48,255 bases of DNA from Polysphondylium violaceum (lineage: Eukaryota; Evosea; Eumycetozoa; Dictyosteliales; Dictyosteliaceae): the NCBI GenBank assembly GCA_000277445.1, contig AJWJ01000129.1, positions 1 to 48,255 of the forward strand. Reading direction: 5' to 3'. The position numbers and the translations under genes are program-made. The notes beneath the pieces are model-generated. The model was given only the letters and a program-made list of their open reading frames with translations. It was not told the DNA's origin and made no database searches. This document shows positions 10,962 to 22,947 of the stretch, one piece after another (within the stretch, counting starts at the first letter, position 1; every line of letters begins with the position of its first letter).

Positions 10962-11340
10962 GTCTGATCTAGTAGATATAACTATATCTGTATTACTACT
11001 ACTATTACGTATGCTAATACCAATAGATAAATGAAATAATAAAAATGTAACAAATATCTATCTTTTAATTTTTTTTTTTTATTTTTTTTTTTTATTTTTT
11101 TTTTTTGTCAAAATTGATCGCCTCAAAAGTGATCTTTTTGCAACAAAATAATATCAATCAAAAGAGATATCTATATAGTCTGTTGTATTATTATAATCCC
11201 TATTTATCTATATAGAACATAACGCACACACATTTACACACATATACACACATTATTTATTATTCGTTCAAATCCTTCACAACCATCACCATCATAAATC
11301 AATCACACGCACACACCATATGTATATATATTAATCAGTA
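10962..11340. promoter_or_regulatory. Divergent promoter region between SPF45-like and TPLATE genes
   Basis: This 379-bp spacer contains three near-identical long T tracts separated by single A residues (about 11065-11107), then CA-rich repeats (11220-11320) that probably form the 5' leader of the plus-strand gene. No specific binding site was recognised. Confidence 0.45.
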
Positions 11341-14300
11341 ATGGAGAATGAAATATTTGAAGAATTAAATAGCAGTGAGTCAATTAAGCAGATTAGTGGT
11401 CTCTCTAAACTTAATCAAAATTGGATCAATCAAGGCAGAGATCCCACTTTTTTTTATACATCAATATTAAAAGTAAATATAGATATAGATAGATACAAAG
11501 TAGATATAGGATATTAATTTAGATATATATGTATATAATAGTTAATAAATGAAACAGATAATAAAACAGCAAGAATATTATGTTATAATATATTAAAGAG
11601 TTGTAAATGTACACCAAGTGATTGGCAATTGGCTATACCATTGTTGGTTAAAGATTTAAATAATGATGATCCAGAGATTGTTATCAGTATATTGAAGGCA
11701 TTGCCACACATTAGTAGTATTTTAAATGAACTGTTGATGGTGGGCAATGCTGATTTTGGACCATTGGTCAGACACTCAAATCAGTCAATCAGAAGAACTG
11801 CATTGGATACATTGACAACACTGTTGTTTTACAGAAAGTCTGTGTTGTCAACATACAAGAGTTTTGTTTCTACAGGTTGGGAATTGATGGTGGACAGAAT
11901 ACTTGAAGAGCAGACGCCCAGTGTGTATCAATCGGCGTTCAACGCCATCTCTACCCTCTTTTCCGAGGTGTCGCGATCAGTGTCTCACTCTGACGAACTC
12001 GACAACAGCATACAAAAGAGACAGGTGTTGTTGCACTATGCCGACTGGATCAGCAGCAAGCTCATCGATCATTTTGACCTCTTGTTGAGCAGGGCCCAGT
12101 TTATCGATATCAATCAACGTCACGTCACTGTAAACACCCTCACCTATTTAGCAGACACGATATCACGTACTGCTGGCACCCCCTACTGGCCTTCGGCAGA
12201 GACCATTCGTTTGAGTGTCAAGCAAAAGCATGTGTCCTCGCCCCAGAATGTCGTCTCTATTCTCGTAGACTATTTTCTTGCCCAGCTGGGCAGCACCAAC
12301 GACTCGCTCGTGTTTGCCGTGGGCAAGGCCATCTTGGACCTGCTCTTGACCCAGCAAAACCAACACAACGAGTCGTGGATACATCCCGTGCTCTCGGCGT
12401 TTATCGGATTGCTGAAACGAGAGGGTATCTCTTTGAATCCCCTCCCCATCCTCTTGGCCATCATGGGCGTGTTGCCCATGCTCAACGACGACCTCTTGTT
12501 TTCGACACTCAACAAAATATTCCCCTCGATCAAGACCATCACAGACTCTAATCAGCGTGTGTCCTATCTCATTCGCACCTTTGAGTTGATTATCGACCGT
12601 CACGTGACATCGTCCGGCAAGGGCAGCCTATTCACACCGCTCATCGACACCTGTCTCACTGTCGCATTCCAAGACGAGACCAGCAGCTTTAGAGACGAGA
12701 TCGTGATCTCTATGGTTGCCAGCCACCACAACATCCTCACCAAACATCTCAACGAGTCTGTCGTAGACACCAGCAGCAGCGGCAGCAGCAACAGTAGCAG
12801 TGGAAGCGGAGATAAGTCCAAATTGACAAACTCCAACATCCTCTTTCATCTCCATCAGGCCGCACTCAACATATCCGAGGTTTGTTTGAAATGCATCCTC
12901 TGGAACAACGTCGAGAGAATATCGGCACTCGAGTATTGCGTCAGATTCGTTGATTGGCTCTGCAGAGTAACCTTTCAAAACGACTCTCTTCACAGCCCCA
13001 AGCTGATCAGTTTGCTCAGAACAGAGGTACTCGAGCAGATCCCCAAGATCCCCTCTGACTATATCTGTCTACAATCCATCTTTTTGATTTGCAACCATTT
13101 ACTCCGTTCGCCCACCAACAAGGTCTATGAGCAAAGCGACAGCAGTCTTTTGATCAGTGTGCTCAGACGAAGATTCTTGTTTCTCGACAACCAGACTAAA
13201 TTCATTCAATACAATGGCAGTGTCAGAGACATGGTGATGGGCATTGCCACCTATGGCCGTGTCCCCACAGCTGTCTTGCACACACTTGGCGGCCAGTGGT
13301 TGGGTGCATTAGAGTGCCTGTATCTCTTGGGCCTTCATATCCCCTCGGCTGAGGCCACCGTACAGCGTACACTTGATGACATCCTTGCCACCTACCCCAC
13401 CAACAAGTCTGTCTATTACCGTGCACGATTCATTAAAAAGATGTTGTTCTCATCCTCTTCGTCCCTGAGCGATGCCTCGTCACTTGGCAAGTACAGCACC
13501 ATCCGTAGTCTCGGTTCCTTCACCACCAACAATATTGATTTCGCTTACTGCATCCCCATCGAGTCTTTGGACGTGCCCAACTCGCTCAAATCCACCAACG
13601 ACATCTTTGCCTACGAATGCAAAAAGGCCATCACAGGCTTGGCCGGCGTGCACTATGGCTCGTCCATCCGCGACAAACCATCCAAAGATGTGTGTTTGTT
13701 GAGTGGCGTGTGCGACCCAATCTGGATTGAGGTCTATCATACCGCCCACTCGACACTCAACACTGTGACTCTCCACGTACAAGTGACCAATACCATATCG
13801 TTCACTATCAAAAACATTGTCATTATGTTGGGTCTCTCTGGCCACCTAGAGTTTCCCTTTCCACAGACCAATTGCAAGCACCAAATTGATAAACTCCTTC
13901 CCGACAAATCATTCTCGTTCGAAGTGCCCCTCTCCATCTCCGGCGTCGACCTCAACTATGTGTCATTTAAAGTTGTATTTAATCATCCAAGTGGTGTGTG
14001 CGAGATTGACAACACTGCTCAAGCCAAAAGAGAGAAATCACTCACATCCTCTGCATCCACCGCCACCATTCCCTCCCCAACTGCCTCGGCAGCCACCACG
14101 GGGGCATCCACCACATCACCCCTCACACCAAATAACACCTCCACCACTGCCTCTTCTTCATTCTCATCATCATCCTCAACCTCTACCATTCCCATCAACA
14201 ATGCCAACTCTGCCATCAATTATCATTCAACAAGTCCAAATACTAGCGGTACCTCACCATCTCACGCCTCACCTTTATCAAATATAACCAACAGTAGTAA

Positions 14301-15075
14301 TAACACAAACAATGTAATTTCAACAAACAATTTAAATTCAACCAATAATAATAATAATAATAACTCAACATCAGCCACAACAACAACCACAACAAATTCA
14401 AATGCTGTCACATTCAATCCCATTGAAATACGTTGTTCAGACTATATATTTGATTGGAATCAATTTTTGATTCCATTAAAATACAACAAACATCAATTTA
14501 TTCAACAATGGCCCCGATTTGAGGCCGTGTATTTGGCAGATGTGATTTTTGAAGGCATCGTGTCTCCTCAACTTTTATTTGATTGTTTGACCCTCTATCC
14601 ATTCCACAATGTACAAAAATGTTTATTTTCAAATTCAAATTTCCAGTTTGGCTATTGCTCATCAACATGGTTTAATGAACAAATATCATTTATCGTCACT
14701 GGCATGGACCAATGTTTATCTCCAAATGAAATGAATATTTATTATTGTCCAAACACTACGAATAACAACAACAACTATAGAATGATTCATGCAAGATTTG
14801 AATTTAGAGCAAGTAGTACAGGTTTATTGGCATCATTCCAAAATGTGTTTGAAAATTGGATTCAAAAAATTCCAAGACCCTCAGACAACTTTTTAGCAAG
14901 AAGACCAAGTCCAGGTGAACAATCATTATTCAACATCACCACTATTTCAGAAACTCCATCACCATCCACCTCTTCCACCAACGAAGAAGCCCTATTGGCT
15001 CAATGGAAAGAAAAGAAAAAGAGTCAACAAACTAAACTATTTTCTCAACTTGCTTTAGATCAAGATTTTTATTAA
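11341..15075 (+). CDS. TPLATE, large subunit of the TSET endocytic adaptor complex
   Basis: A short first exon (11341-11472, 44 codons) joins a second (11542-15075) across a 69-nt intron; the acceptor ending at 11541 is the one that keeps frame. The product is 1221 aa. The N-terminal half is an alpha-solenoid like other adaptor large chains (DDPEIVISILKALPHI is HEAT-like). C-terminal blocks match plant TPLATE from memory: CDPIWIEVYH with VTLHVQVTN and MLGLSGHLEF, IEIRCSDYIF, the FIQQWPRFEAVY appendage block, and FHNVQKCLF with FGYCSSTWF. TSET is an AP-1/COPI-related complex described in Dictyostelium and plants that acts at the plasma membrane. A Ser/Thr/Asn-rich insert lies near 14,040-14,400. 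Codons between about 11,900 and 14,000 are markedly richer in C and G at third positions than the gene ends. Confidence 0.88.
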
Positions 15076-17154
15076 TTTTTAAATGAAAATGAATTTTCCT
15101 ATTTAGTAAATAAAATAAAAAAAATACATATTGTTTTACGATTTCGTCTATGTGTTCTTTTTAGAACGTTGTTGAGTGATAAACAGACACACTACAAAGT
15201 AAATTAACCTTTCTCTCTTCTCTACTCTTTATGCGTGCGAACATCACACTATTATCATAATCATCGAAAAGTTTTTTTCAAATAAAAAAGTAAAAAAGGG
15301 GGATGATGAAAAAAGGGGCGCATGCCTTCTCGCAAAAAAATAAATCATATGGTGGGGTGTTGAAAAGTGATGGAGATTTAGCATCTGATCTACAATAATT
15401 CTAATTTTAGTGCTCTACTGCTTTTGTTTGAAAAACAAGGTTCAAATAAATACTAATAATAATAATAATAACATAAAATCCATTTCCCACAGTGATATTA
15501 GTCGGACAGGGTGTTTACTTTCATTACAATTACTTGGCAATCTCCATCGTCATTCAACAAACTGACCCTGATCCCTATTCACGTCACAACATAAGAGATA
15601 ACATAAACTATTCTCTCTATTTTCATCACAATATTTAAATCATCACCGCTCGTGTTCTTTTTTGAAAAGATAATTTTAAACCAAAAAAAAAAAAAAAAAT
15701 AACAAAAAAAATAAAGTTTTTTTTGTGATTTGATTTGATCAGAGATTTATTTACAAAGTGGTGTAGTTTTTTTTTAATTTTCCTTCCTCTTCTCCTTCCA
15801 CATATAACCATAGTGTGTTGTAGTTGTATACATTACACATTATCTCAATAAATAAAGAGTAGTTACATTTATAACAACAATAAACAACAACATTCAATAT
15901 TAAACAAATCAAGGTATGTACTTTACTCATCATGTTACACTCCACACAGTCTCACACAAACACAATGTATCTACACACATAGTGATTTTGAGTTGTCCCA
16001 CATGTGATTCACTCATACATCCAAACAACAGCAGCTGACTGAAAATCTCAAACAAATGAGTTTTTCACCCACACACCACACTCACACACAGATATATATT
16101 ATCATTATAACAACACATCCCAATTGGGAACCAGTAAAATTGACCCTCATTTAAATTATATTTATAATTTAAAATCATTTTCTTTTTTTTTTTTTTTTTT
16201 TTCTTTGCCATCGTTGGGTATGTTTATTTTATTACCGCCGATACATACCTACATATATGTTAGCCTATCTATACTCTCCTTGTTTTAATATTATTCTTTG
16301 TGTAGCTAAAAACATCAACATTTTTTATTTTCCCCAATATATTATTTATTTCTATATTTATCTCATTATCATTCCACGCCCATCACTCACTTTGATCAAT
16401 AAATTCTATCGATAGAAAATAGAAAAAAATTAAAGAAAAAAAAAAAAAAAAAAGTAAAAATCATTTTTATTTATTATAGTAGGTGCACATCTGTATTTTA
16501 GAGTGATAAAAATAGCATCACTTTTTACTCTATTCTATTTATAATACATCATTTGATCAAGCGCCCACACTCACACTACCACTCTATCTATTCCAAAACT
16601 CACACACCAAATAAACATTTAACTAATTTAAATTTATTTAATAATATTATTATTCACTGTAGTAGTAATATTACCTGTTATAGAGTACAATTAATTTTAT
16701 TTTATTTTATAAAACCGATAAAAGTTCAAAACATCAAGAATATATATATACATACATTACACTCATATAAATAATCCCCCACTATATCAAGTAATAAGAA
16801 CAAAGAAGAATTAAACCCTCACATCAACCACACACACACACCCTCTTTCATCATCAAACCATATTTATCTATTTTATACCACCTACATACCTTATATATA
16901 ACTGTGCTGTGTAAAAAGAGCAAATAAGAGTAATCAGTGAGTGTGAATTTCTATATATATAGAGCATATATATTTTATATATAGAGCATATATATTTATA
17001 TATATAAATATATATAAATAATTTATTTATTTATTTATTATTTATTTTCAATCAACTCTTTTTACACACGCACTTGTTTTGATATTATTTATTTTTAGTC
17101 TGTAGTGTGTTGGTATTTATTTATTGAACCTTATATTTATATATACAAACAAAT
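15076..17154. other. Long non-coding interval upstream of the PH-LRR gene
   Basis: About 2.1 kb without a convincing gene. It holds long A and T homopolymers (15680-15720, 16180-16202, 16430-16455), CA-rich blocks (15930-16100, 16800-16860) and AT dinucleotide runs (16950-17020). Slightly more G+C-rich patches occur at 15210-15400 and 15480-15600. No tRNA, complete ORF or clear snoRNA was seen. It most likely carries the 3' end of TPLATE and a large promoter for the downstream gene. Confidence 0.6.
16953..16996. repeat. Two copies of a 22-bp AT repeat carrying AGAGC
   Basis: The unit containing AGAGCATATATATTT occurs twice with a 22-bp period (AGAGC at 16961 and 16983), embedded in TATA repeats about 160-200 bp upstream of the next start codon. 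It could be promoter architecture or just a slipped duplication. Confidence 0.6.
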
Positions 17155-20100
17155 ATGGGTCATCCATTAGAACTATCAACTATAGAAAATAGTATGTATT
17201 CAATTAATTAGTCCTCTTGGAGGGTATTATTAGTATAAATACCAATATACTAATCGTCATCATAATCATCTATTATATACATAGATTATATTGAAGAATG
17301 GGTTAATTTAAATTATTCAAATTATTCAGAAAATATAGTGTTTAAAGGACACATTTTAACAAATAAGAAAAAATCACATATAGATTCATCGAAATGGAGT
17401 TCATCAATTTTAATTATCACTTGTTTTCATATTATATTATTTTCAGAAGGAAAGGAATTGACTAAAAAGACACCAAAAGATTTTCACATATATGATTGTA
17501 AGAAATTGACAAACAAAGAAGATTACGTTTTATCACTAGCATTTCAAAGAGGTAAACAAAAAACAAAAATTACAATTAAAACTGAACAAATGAATTATAT
17601 AGTATCGTTGATTAGAAGACTTAGATCACTATTGGATTCTGATCATTGTTCAACTGATTTAACTTTAAACGTTAAACCATTGTAAGTTATAATAATTAAT
17701 AATAATAATAATATAATAATATAAATATATTAATATTTTTCTATTAAAATAGTTTAAAACAACCATTGGAAAGAAAAGAATATAGTGTTTATGAAGGATT
17801 TTTAGATTTATATAGAGGATGGTGTTCATATTTTACAGTGGAACCAAATCAAACATTAATAGATTATATACACAAAACTATAATGGATGGAAATAATGAA
17901 TTGGATTTAAATGAAGTTTTAAATACAGATATATCAGATGTTTCTCTAGATTTTGTACCATTTTTATATTCTTTAAAACATAATAGCTACTTTAATTCAT
18001 TGATAGTCAAAGATTTGAAAAAAGAAAGCACTATTAAAGCATTGTCTGATTTACTATTACACAATTGTCAATTGAAAAAATTATTTATTAAAAAATGTGG
18101 TAATGATTCATTACAAAGTATCTTTATATCTTTATCTTTAAACAAAAGAAATTCAATTCAAGTAAGTAATAGTATAATTTCCTATTTTATTTTTTAAATT
18201 TTATATTAATCCTAAAAATAATCATAAATTAGATTTTAGATGTTTCTGACCAAACATTATCAAATAAATCAATTAGTTCATTAATTAATTGTTTGGCAAC
18301 TTTTAATCATGCATTGGTATATTTAAATATTTCAAATTGTTCAATTCCACCAAAAATGATGGCATCAATATTTGATTCATTGGAAAAGAATTATGGTATG
18401 TCTTTAACTTTGGAATATTTAAATATTTCTGGTAATAAACTTGATGAAGTTGGTAATAATGCAATTACTAGTTGGATTATTAGATCAAGGTTTTTTTTAA
18501 AATTAAAGTATGTGATTATAATTAAAGATTCACAAATATCATTATACTAATAATAATTTATTAATTATATAATAGACAATTTTTATTAAATTCATGTGGT
18601 ATTAATAGTCAAACATTATTTTGTTTAAGACAATTATCACAATTGGAATATTTGGATATTTCAAATAACAAATTGGAATTGAATGATATTGAAAGATTTC
18701 AATATATACTTTCATTGCCATCTTTGATTAGAATCGATTGTAATTATTGTAATTTACCCAAAGAAATTGTAGCTTTAATATTTTCAAAAATGTCTGAAAA
18801 GAAATTAAATGTTCACATTGAATTGGCTGGATTGAATCTATGTGCACCCAATGAAAATGACAGTACATGGGAGGTACTGTTTACCAATATCTCATTGTTT
18901 AGAGAAACTGTAATCTCTATAAAGACATTGAATCTAAAGAATACAAGAGGTTCTGAAAAGAGTTTGGTTGGCCTCATGAATGTTTTGTCAGAGATTAAAG
19001 TGGACGAGTTGGTATTGGATTCCCTACAACTCTATATCAATGGCCCCAATCTATATTCAAGTGGTAATAGTATTTTAAATAGTAGCACTGGTAGCAGTAG
19101 TAGCATTGGGTCACCACACAGTAGTCCATTACGCGGTGAGAAAGAAATAACTAGTTCCCCTTTACAAAATAGCAATAGTATGAATAACGATGACGATGTA
19201 GATGATGATACTTCTTCTACCTCTTCAGCAAGTAGTACAAGTACTACTCTATCATCATTGTCATCGCTTTCAAATAAAGAAGCATTGAATATGAGTGGAA
19301 ATTCAATTTCATCACCAAGTGGAAATCCAAATCACAAGATTCTAATTAAAAATCTCATTAGTCAAACTGCAGCAAATAATTCTAATAATAGTTTAAATAA
19401 CAACAACAATAATGGTAGTAATAGCAGTAACAATAATAATAATTCGCATTCAAATGATTTAATTAATAATAGTAAATCATTTAAACCAATATTTATTAAA
19501 TCGTTAAACAAGGTGTACTCAAATGTAAATCTAAAGATACTCAGTCTATGTGACATTGGTAAAGTTTTAAATAATTTTATTCCAACCCTATCAAAGAGCT
19601 CGTCCATCTATTGTTTAGAGATGAGTGGTAATTCTTTGGGTGATCAAGGTGCAGTAATGTTGGCCAAGAGTCTCAGAAGCAATAGATCAATATTGTCTAT
19701 CAATATCGATTGCAATCAAATTACAGTGGTCGGTTGGAACTCTATTTACAGAGCCATCAGTGCCAATGAAAATGGAAACAATCTATTCAACTCTACCAAA
19801 GAGGCACCCTCTCTACCCTCTACAACTTGTCCATCTCGTTTGTGTTCAATGAATTATCCCAAAGTTGATTTTGAAAGAATATTATCGCTCACTGAAGATT
19901 TCACCTCCAGATCATCCATTTACAATTGTATCTCAAATATGCAAATGGCTTTGGTCAAGAATGGCAATCAATACTTTAGCAATAGAAAGAGTAATGGTAC
20001 CCTCCGTCCACCCATTGGATATATATTTAAAAAATACAGTGAAGAGCAACCCGCCGAGACCCAACATCCTCTTACAGTGCCCCAAACACCAATGATCTTG

Positions 20101-20904
20101 TATCCCATCACTCCCGTGCCCAAAGAGTTGTTGACTCAGGCCCACGATAGATTCTACATCCCCATTGACCCACCCATCCAATCATCGCTCTACAACATTA
20201 TGGCTACACTACGTGACCCATTCCATAAAACAAACGTCAAGCTCATGGATCTCTCACCAACGCTCTCATCGGTTGGCCACTCTCACTCTTCTTCGTCGTC
20301 TAGTTTCTCATCCTCTTGTCATTCGTCGGGCTCTGCAACCGTTCACATTCAATATACAAACAACATTGCATTGCCAAGTAGAAATTCACCCATTCCCTTT
20401 ATATTGTCCTACCCCGACAGCGAACCCTCATCGCCACCATTGTTTAGAAAATCCACCACCATCTATTCCTCGTCTTCCTCAACGACATCTACAACATCAT
20501 CCACCTCTTCATTTTCCTCGTCGGCATCCAATTCACCATCCACATCGTCATTCTTTTCCTCGACCCAACACTCGCCTCTTGTCAAACCCGCCACCAAAGA
20601 GGCCCTCGGCATTCCTCGAATACTCGCCAGAGCTCCATCCAACAACGATTTCCACAACGTTATGGATATTATCTCTGGCCTCGAGTCTGTGATGGCCGAT
20701 TGCATCAATGATTATAGTTTGGATAGCAACAGTAAATCAACGATACCCAAACACATAAACTTTGTAGTCGAAGAAAGAAGTCGAAGTTTTACCATTGAAC
20801 ATTCAATCACACCCGCCGCTTCAAGTGCCAATAGTGAATTTGAACCCAGAAGTAGAAGTCAAAGTGCTATTTCTCCCCCTTCCTCTCCTTTACTTTTTTC
20901 TTGA
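17155..20904 (+). CDS. CARMIL-like PH domain and leucine-rich repeat protein
   Basis: Five exons: 17155-17191, 17285-17681, 17753-18161, 18233-18507 and 18576-20904. Introns are 93, 71, 71 and 68 nt, all in phase, giving 1148 aa. The N terminus (residues 15-140) reads as a small PH-like domain (IVFKGHILTNKKK, ILIITCFHIILF, FHIYDCKKL). A series of leucine-rich repeats follows (LVYLNISNC, LEYLNISGNKL, LEYLDISNNKL, YCLEMSGNSLGDQGAVMLAKSL). The last repeats are close to those of CARMIL/LRRC16 proteins, which bind actin capping protein and regulate its uncapping. A large Ser/Asn-rich insertion splits the repeats (19,050-19,480), and the C terminus is Ser/Pro-rich. I did not find a clear capping-protein-interaction motif, so the molecular role is tentative; an unrelated LRR scaffold is the alternative. 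Confidence 0.72.
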
Positions 20905-21021
20905 GAGATTTACTTTAAAATAAATTTATAGAATTTATCCCCCCCATTAACCTCATTAGGACTTTCTTTGTGCAAATAATTTTTTTGTTTTTTTTCATTT
21001 TACTTCAATTATCATCAGAGC

Positions 21022-22533
21022 ATGATACCAAACACTATACAGAAAAAGATTATAACTGATTATTGGATCGAGAGTAAAGAAGAGTCCAAATCATTAATAG
21101 ATGCTGATGTATCAAAACAAATCATAAAGCATTATTTAAAATCTAGATTAGAGTTAGCTTTAGTTTCAAAGTATTGGTTTCAACAAATTTCTATTCTTTT
21201 TAGTTTTAATCATAGAGCAACGAGTTTATGTATTGATCAATTTAGATTTCATGAAAAGATCGATAATCCTTTTAGTTTATTATCATACTCTTCCCAACAT
21301 TCACTTTCATATATTCAATCTTTTCAAAATGATGGTGCATGCAATAAACTAGAGATACCTGATTCTCTGAATGCTCGTTTCAAGGATCCCAACAACAACA
21401 ACAATAGTAGTAGTTTTAATTTAGAATTATATTTTTCAAATTTAAAATGCATAAAATTTATTTTCTTCAGTTTAATCAATGATGGTGTAATATCAATCAT
21501 TGAATTGATATCGAAATGTAATCCAAGTTTAAATGAGTTTTCAATTTATTGCTCTTGGCCTGACTTAAAGTATCTCAATTCTTGTCAAGATTCTTTATTG
21601 AAAATGGGTGGTGTAACACATTTTGAAATCAATTGTGCCGTTGGTTATAAACAAACATGGGACACAAATATAGAAAAAGAATTCTGTGACCAATTGTATA
21701 CATTTCTTAAATGCCATTCAAATACATTACATACATTTACTATTCAAGGAAATGATGTTGATTTGGATTTACCATTGTTTTGCAATACTCTGCCATTGAT
21801 TAAAGACAAGGTAAAAGTGGTAAATTATGAAAACAACTCTCATATCATTGAAAACCATACAATAGAGGATACGAGTTTACTATTCAATACTTTGAACAAT
21901 ATAAAACAGCTTGATGACTATAATTTAATATTCCTCTCCAAGAAACAGAATACAGCATTGTTGACAAAGAATAATATTAGTTCTTTTGAAAATGGCTCTC
22001 CTCTTTCCATTGTATCCACGACAAGATCTAAAGAATTTAATGTTAAATTACATAAATTACAAAAACCCTTGGTATATAGTGGCTCAATTAAATGTTTAAA
22101 CATCTCTTCAAAAAGAGGCAAAGTTGTTGGCATTGATCATATCAACTTTGCTCTAGATCCTATTCATTCTCATACAGGTTTAGATTTTTTGAGAATTAGA
22201 CATCAAATAGATATTCAAGTATTGTCAACTTTTATTCTTTCGAATCCACCAATCAAACATTTGCTTATTGATTTCAATATCTCATTGGAAAAGGATATTT
22301 GTTTCTTAGATGCGGTATCTAGAAATACATCGCTTACATCTATCAAAATTACTTTTGAAAAAGACACTATGGATCGTCCAGACTATTCACATTTAGTTAG
22401 TTGTATAGTCCAAAACAAAACCCTCTGTTTTATAATTTTATGTGGTGTCTCAATGGACTTGGTAAATAATACATTATCAAGTAGTTTTAGTATTGGTCAA
22501 TATCAATCGAGAATAGTTCTGAAAAGGTTTTAG
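21022..22533 (+). CDS. F-box-like tandem-family protein, copy 1
   Basis: Single-exon gene, 503 aa, first of six head-to-tail paralogues. The N terminus (MIPNTIQKKIITDYW ... LALVSKYWFQQIS, KYWF at 50-53) has the spacing of an F-box: proline-led helix, then a leucine/valine run before an aromatic pair. Family landmarks follow in order: IDNPFSLLSY, LSIVSTTRSKEF, SGSIKCLNI, FILSNPPIKHLLIDF and VQNKTLCFI. The second half looks like irregular leucine-rich repeats of the kind behind F-boxes. It has no C-terminal membrane span. It converges on a membrane-protein gene to the right, with a broken partial copy of itself in between. F-box assignment and a ubiquitin-ligase adaptor role are inferences; the family is otherwise of unknown function. 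Confidence 0.8.
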   Translation: MIPNTIQKKIITDYWIESKEESKSLIDADVSKQIIKHYLKSRLELALVSKYWFQQISILFSFNHRATSLCIDQFRFHEKIDNPFSLLSYSSQHSLSYIQSFQNDGACNKLEIPDSLNARFKDPNNNNNSSSFNLELYFSNLKCIKFIFFSLINDGVISIIELISKCNPSLNEFSIYCSWPDLKYLNSCQDSLLKMGGVTHFEINCAVGYKQTWDTNIEKEFCDQLYTFLKCHSNTLHTFTIQGNDVDLDLPLFCNTLPLIKDKVKVVNYENNSHIIENHTIEDTSLLFNTLNNIKQLDDYNLIFLSKKQNTALLTKNNISSFENGSPLSIVSTTRSKEFNVKLHKLQKPLVYSGSIKCLNISSKRGKVVGIDHINFALDPIHSHTGLDFLRIRHQIDIQVLSTFILSNPPIKHLLIDFNISLEKDICFLDAVSRNTSLTSIKITFEKDTMDRPDYSHLVSCIVQNKTLCFIILCGVSMDLVNNTLSSSFSIGQYQSRIVLKRF

Positions 22534-22582
22534 GTTTATTTTTTATTATTTTATTTTCTTTAATTAGATTTATAAATTAAAA

Positions 22583-22860
22583 TTTCTGAAAATGGCTTTC
22601 CTCTTTCCATTGAATCTAAGATCAAGTTTTATTCTTTCAAATCCAATCAAACGTGTAGTTCTAAAATTAATTTTAGTATCTCATTGGAAAAGGATCTGAG
22701 GCAGTATCAGAAATACATGATTAAAAATACTTTGAAACCAAACACAAAAAATCCACTTTAATCAGTTGTATGATCCAAAACCAACCCTTGGTTATTTAGT
22801 TTCAATCTATTGGATAGATAGATTATTATTCAAAAGTATTTTTAGTATTTCAAAAGTAAG
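22583..22860 (+). pseudogene. Truncated duplicate of F-box-like copy 1
   Basis: Right after copy 1 the DNA repeats parts of its 3' half. GAAAATGGCTTTCCTCTTTC matches copy 1 near 21,990 with one change. TTTTATTCTTTC followed by AATCCAATCAAACG matches near 22,228. TCTCATTGGAAAAGGAT matches near 22,282, followed by AGTATCAGAAATACAT and by GTTGTATGATCCAAAACCAA, which matches near 22,400. About 190 bp between the first two blocks are missing and the reading frame is lost. The intervening homology shows a recent partial tandem duplication. The right boundary is fuzzy. Confidence 0.75.
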
Positions 22861-22947
22861 CATTCTAATACATTATTTTTGGAAAGAAAGCAATAAAATA
22901 TATTTATTGTTTATTTGTTTTAAATCACTAAAGCGACAAAAAAAGGT

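Noticed and set aside
12163-12603. 146-codon minus-strand frame within TPLATE, and other long antisense frames at 12628-12993 and 13480-13845
   Set aside because: These are shadows of a C/G-ending codon stretch in the TPLATE gene; they have no family motifs and lie fully inside a conserved coding region.
15303-15392. Second possible C/D box snoRNA (ATGATGA ... CTGA, about 80 nt apart)
   Set aside because: No flanking stem is visible, and the internal C'/D' boxes are only partial.
16553-16774. 73-codon plus-strand frame in the long non-coding interval
   Set aside because: Its composition is driven by AT and CA repeats, and no splice or motif support was found.
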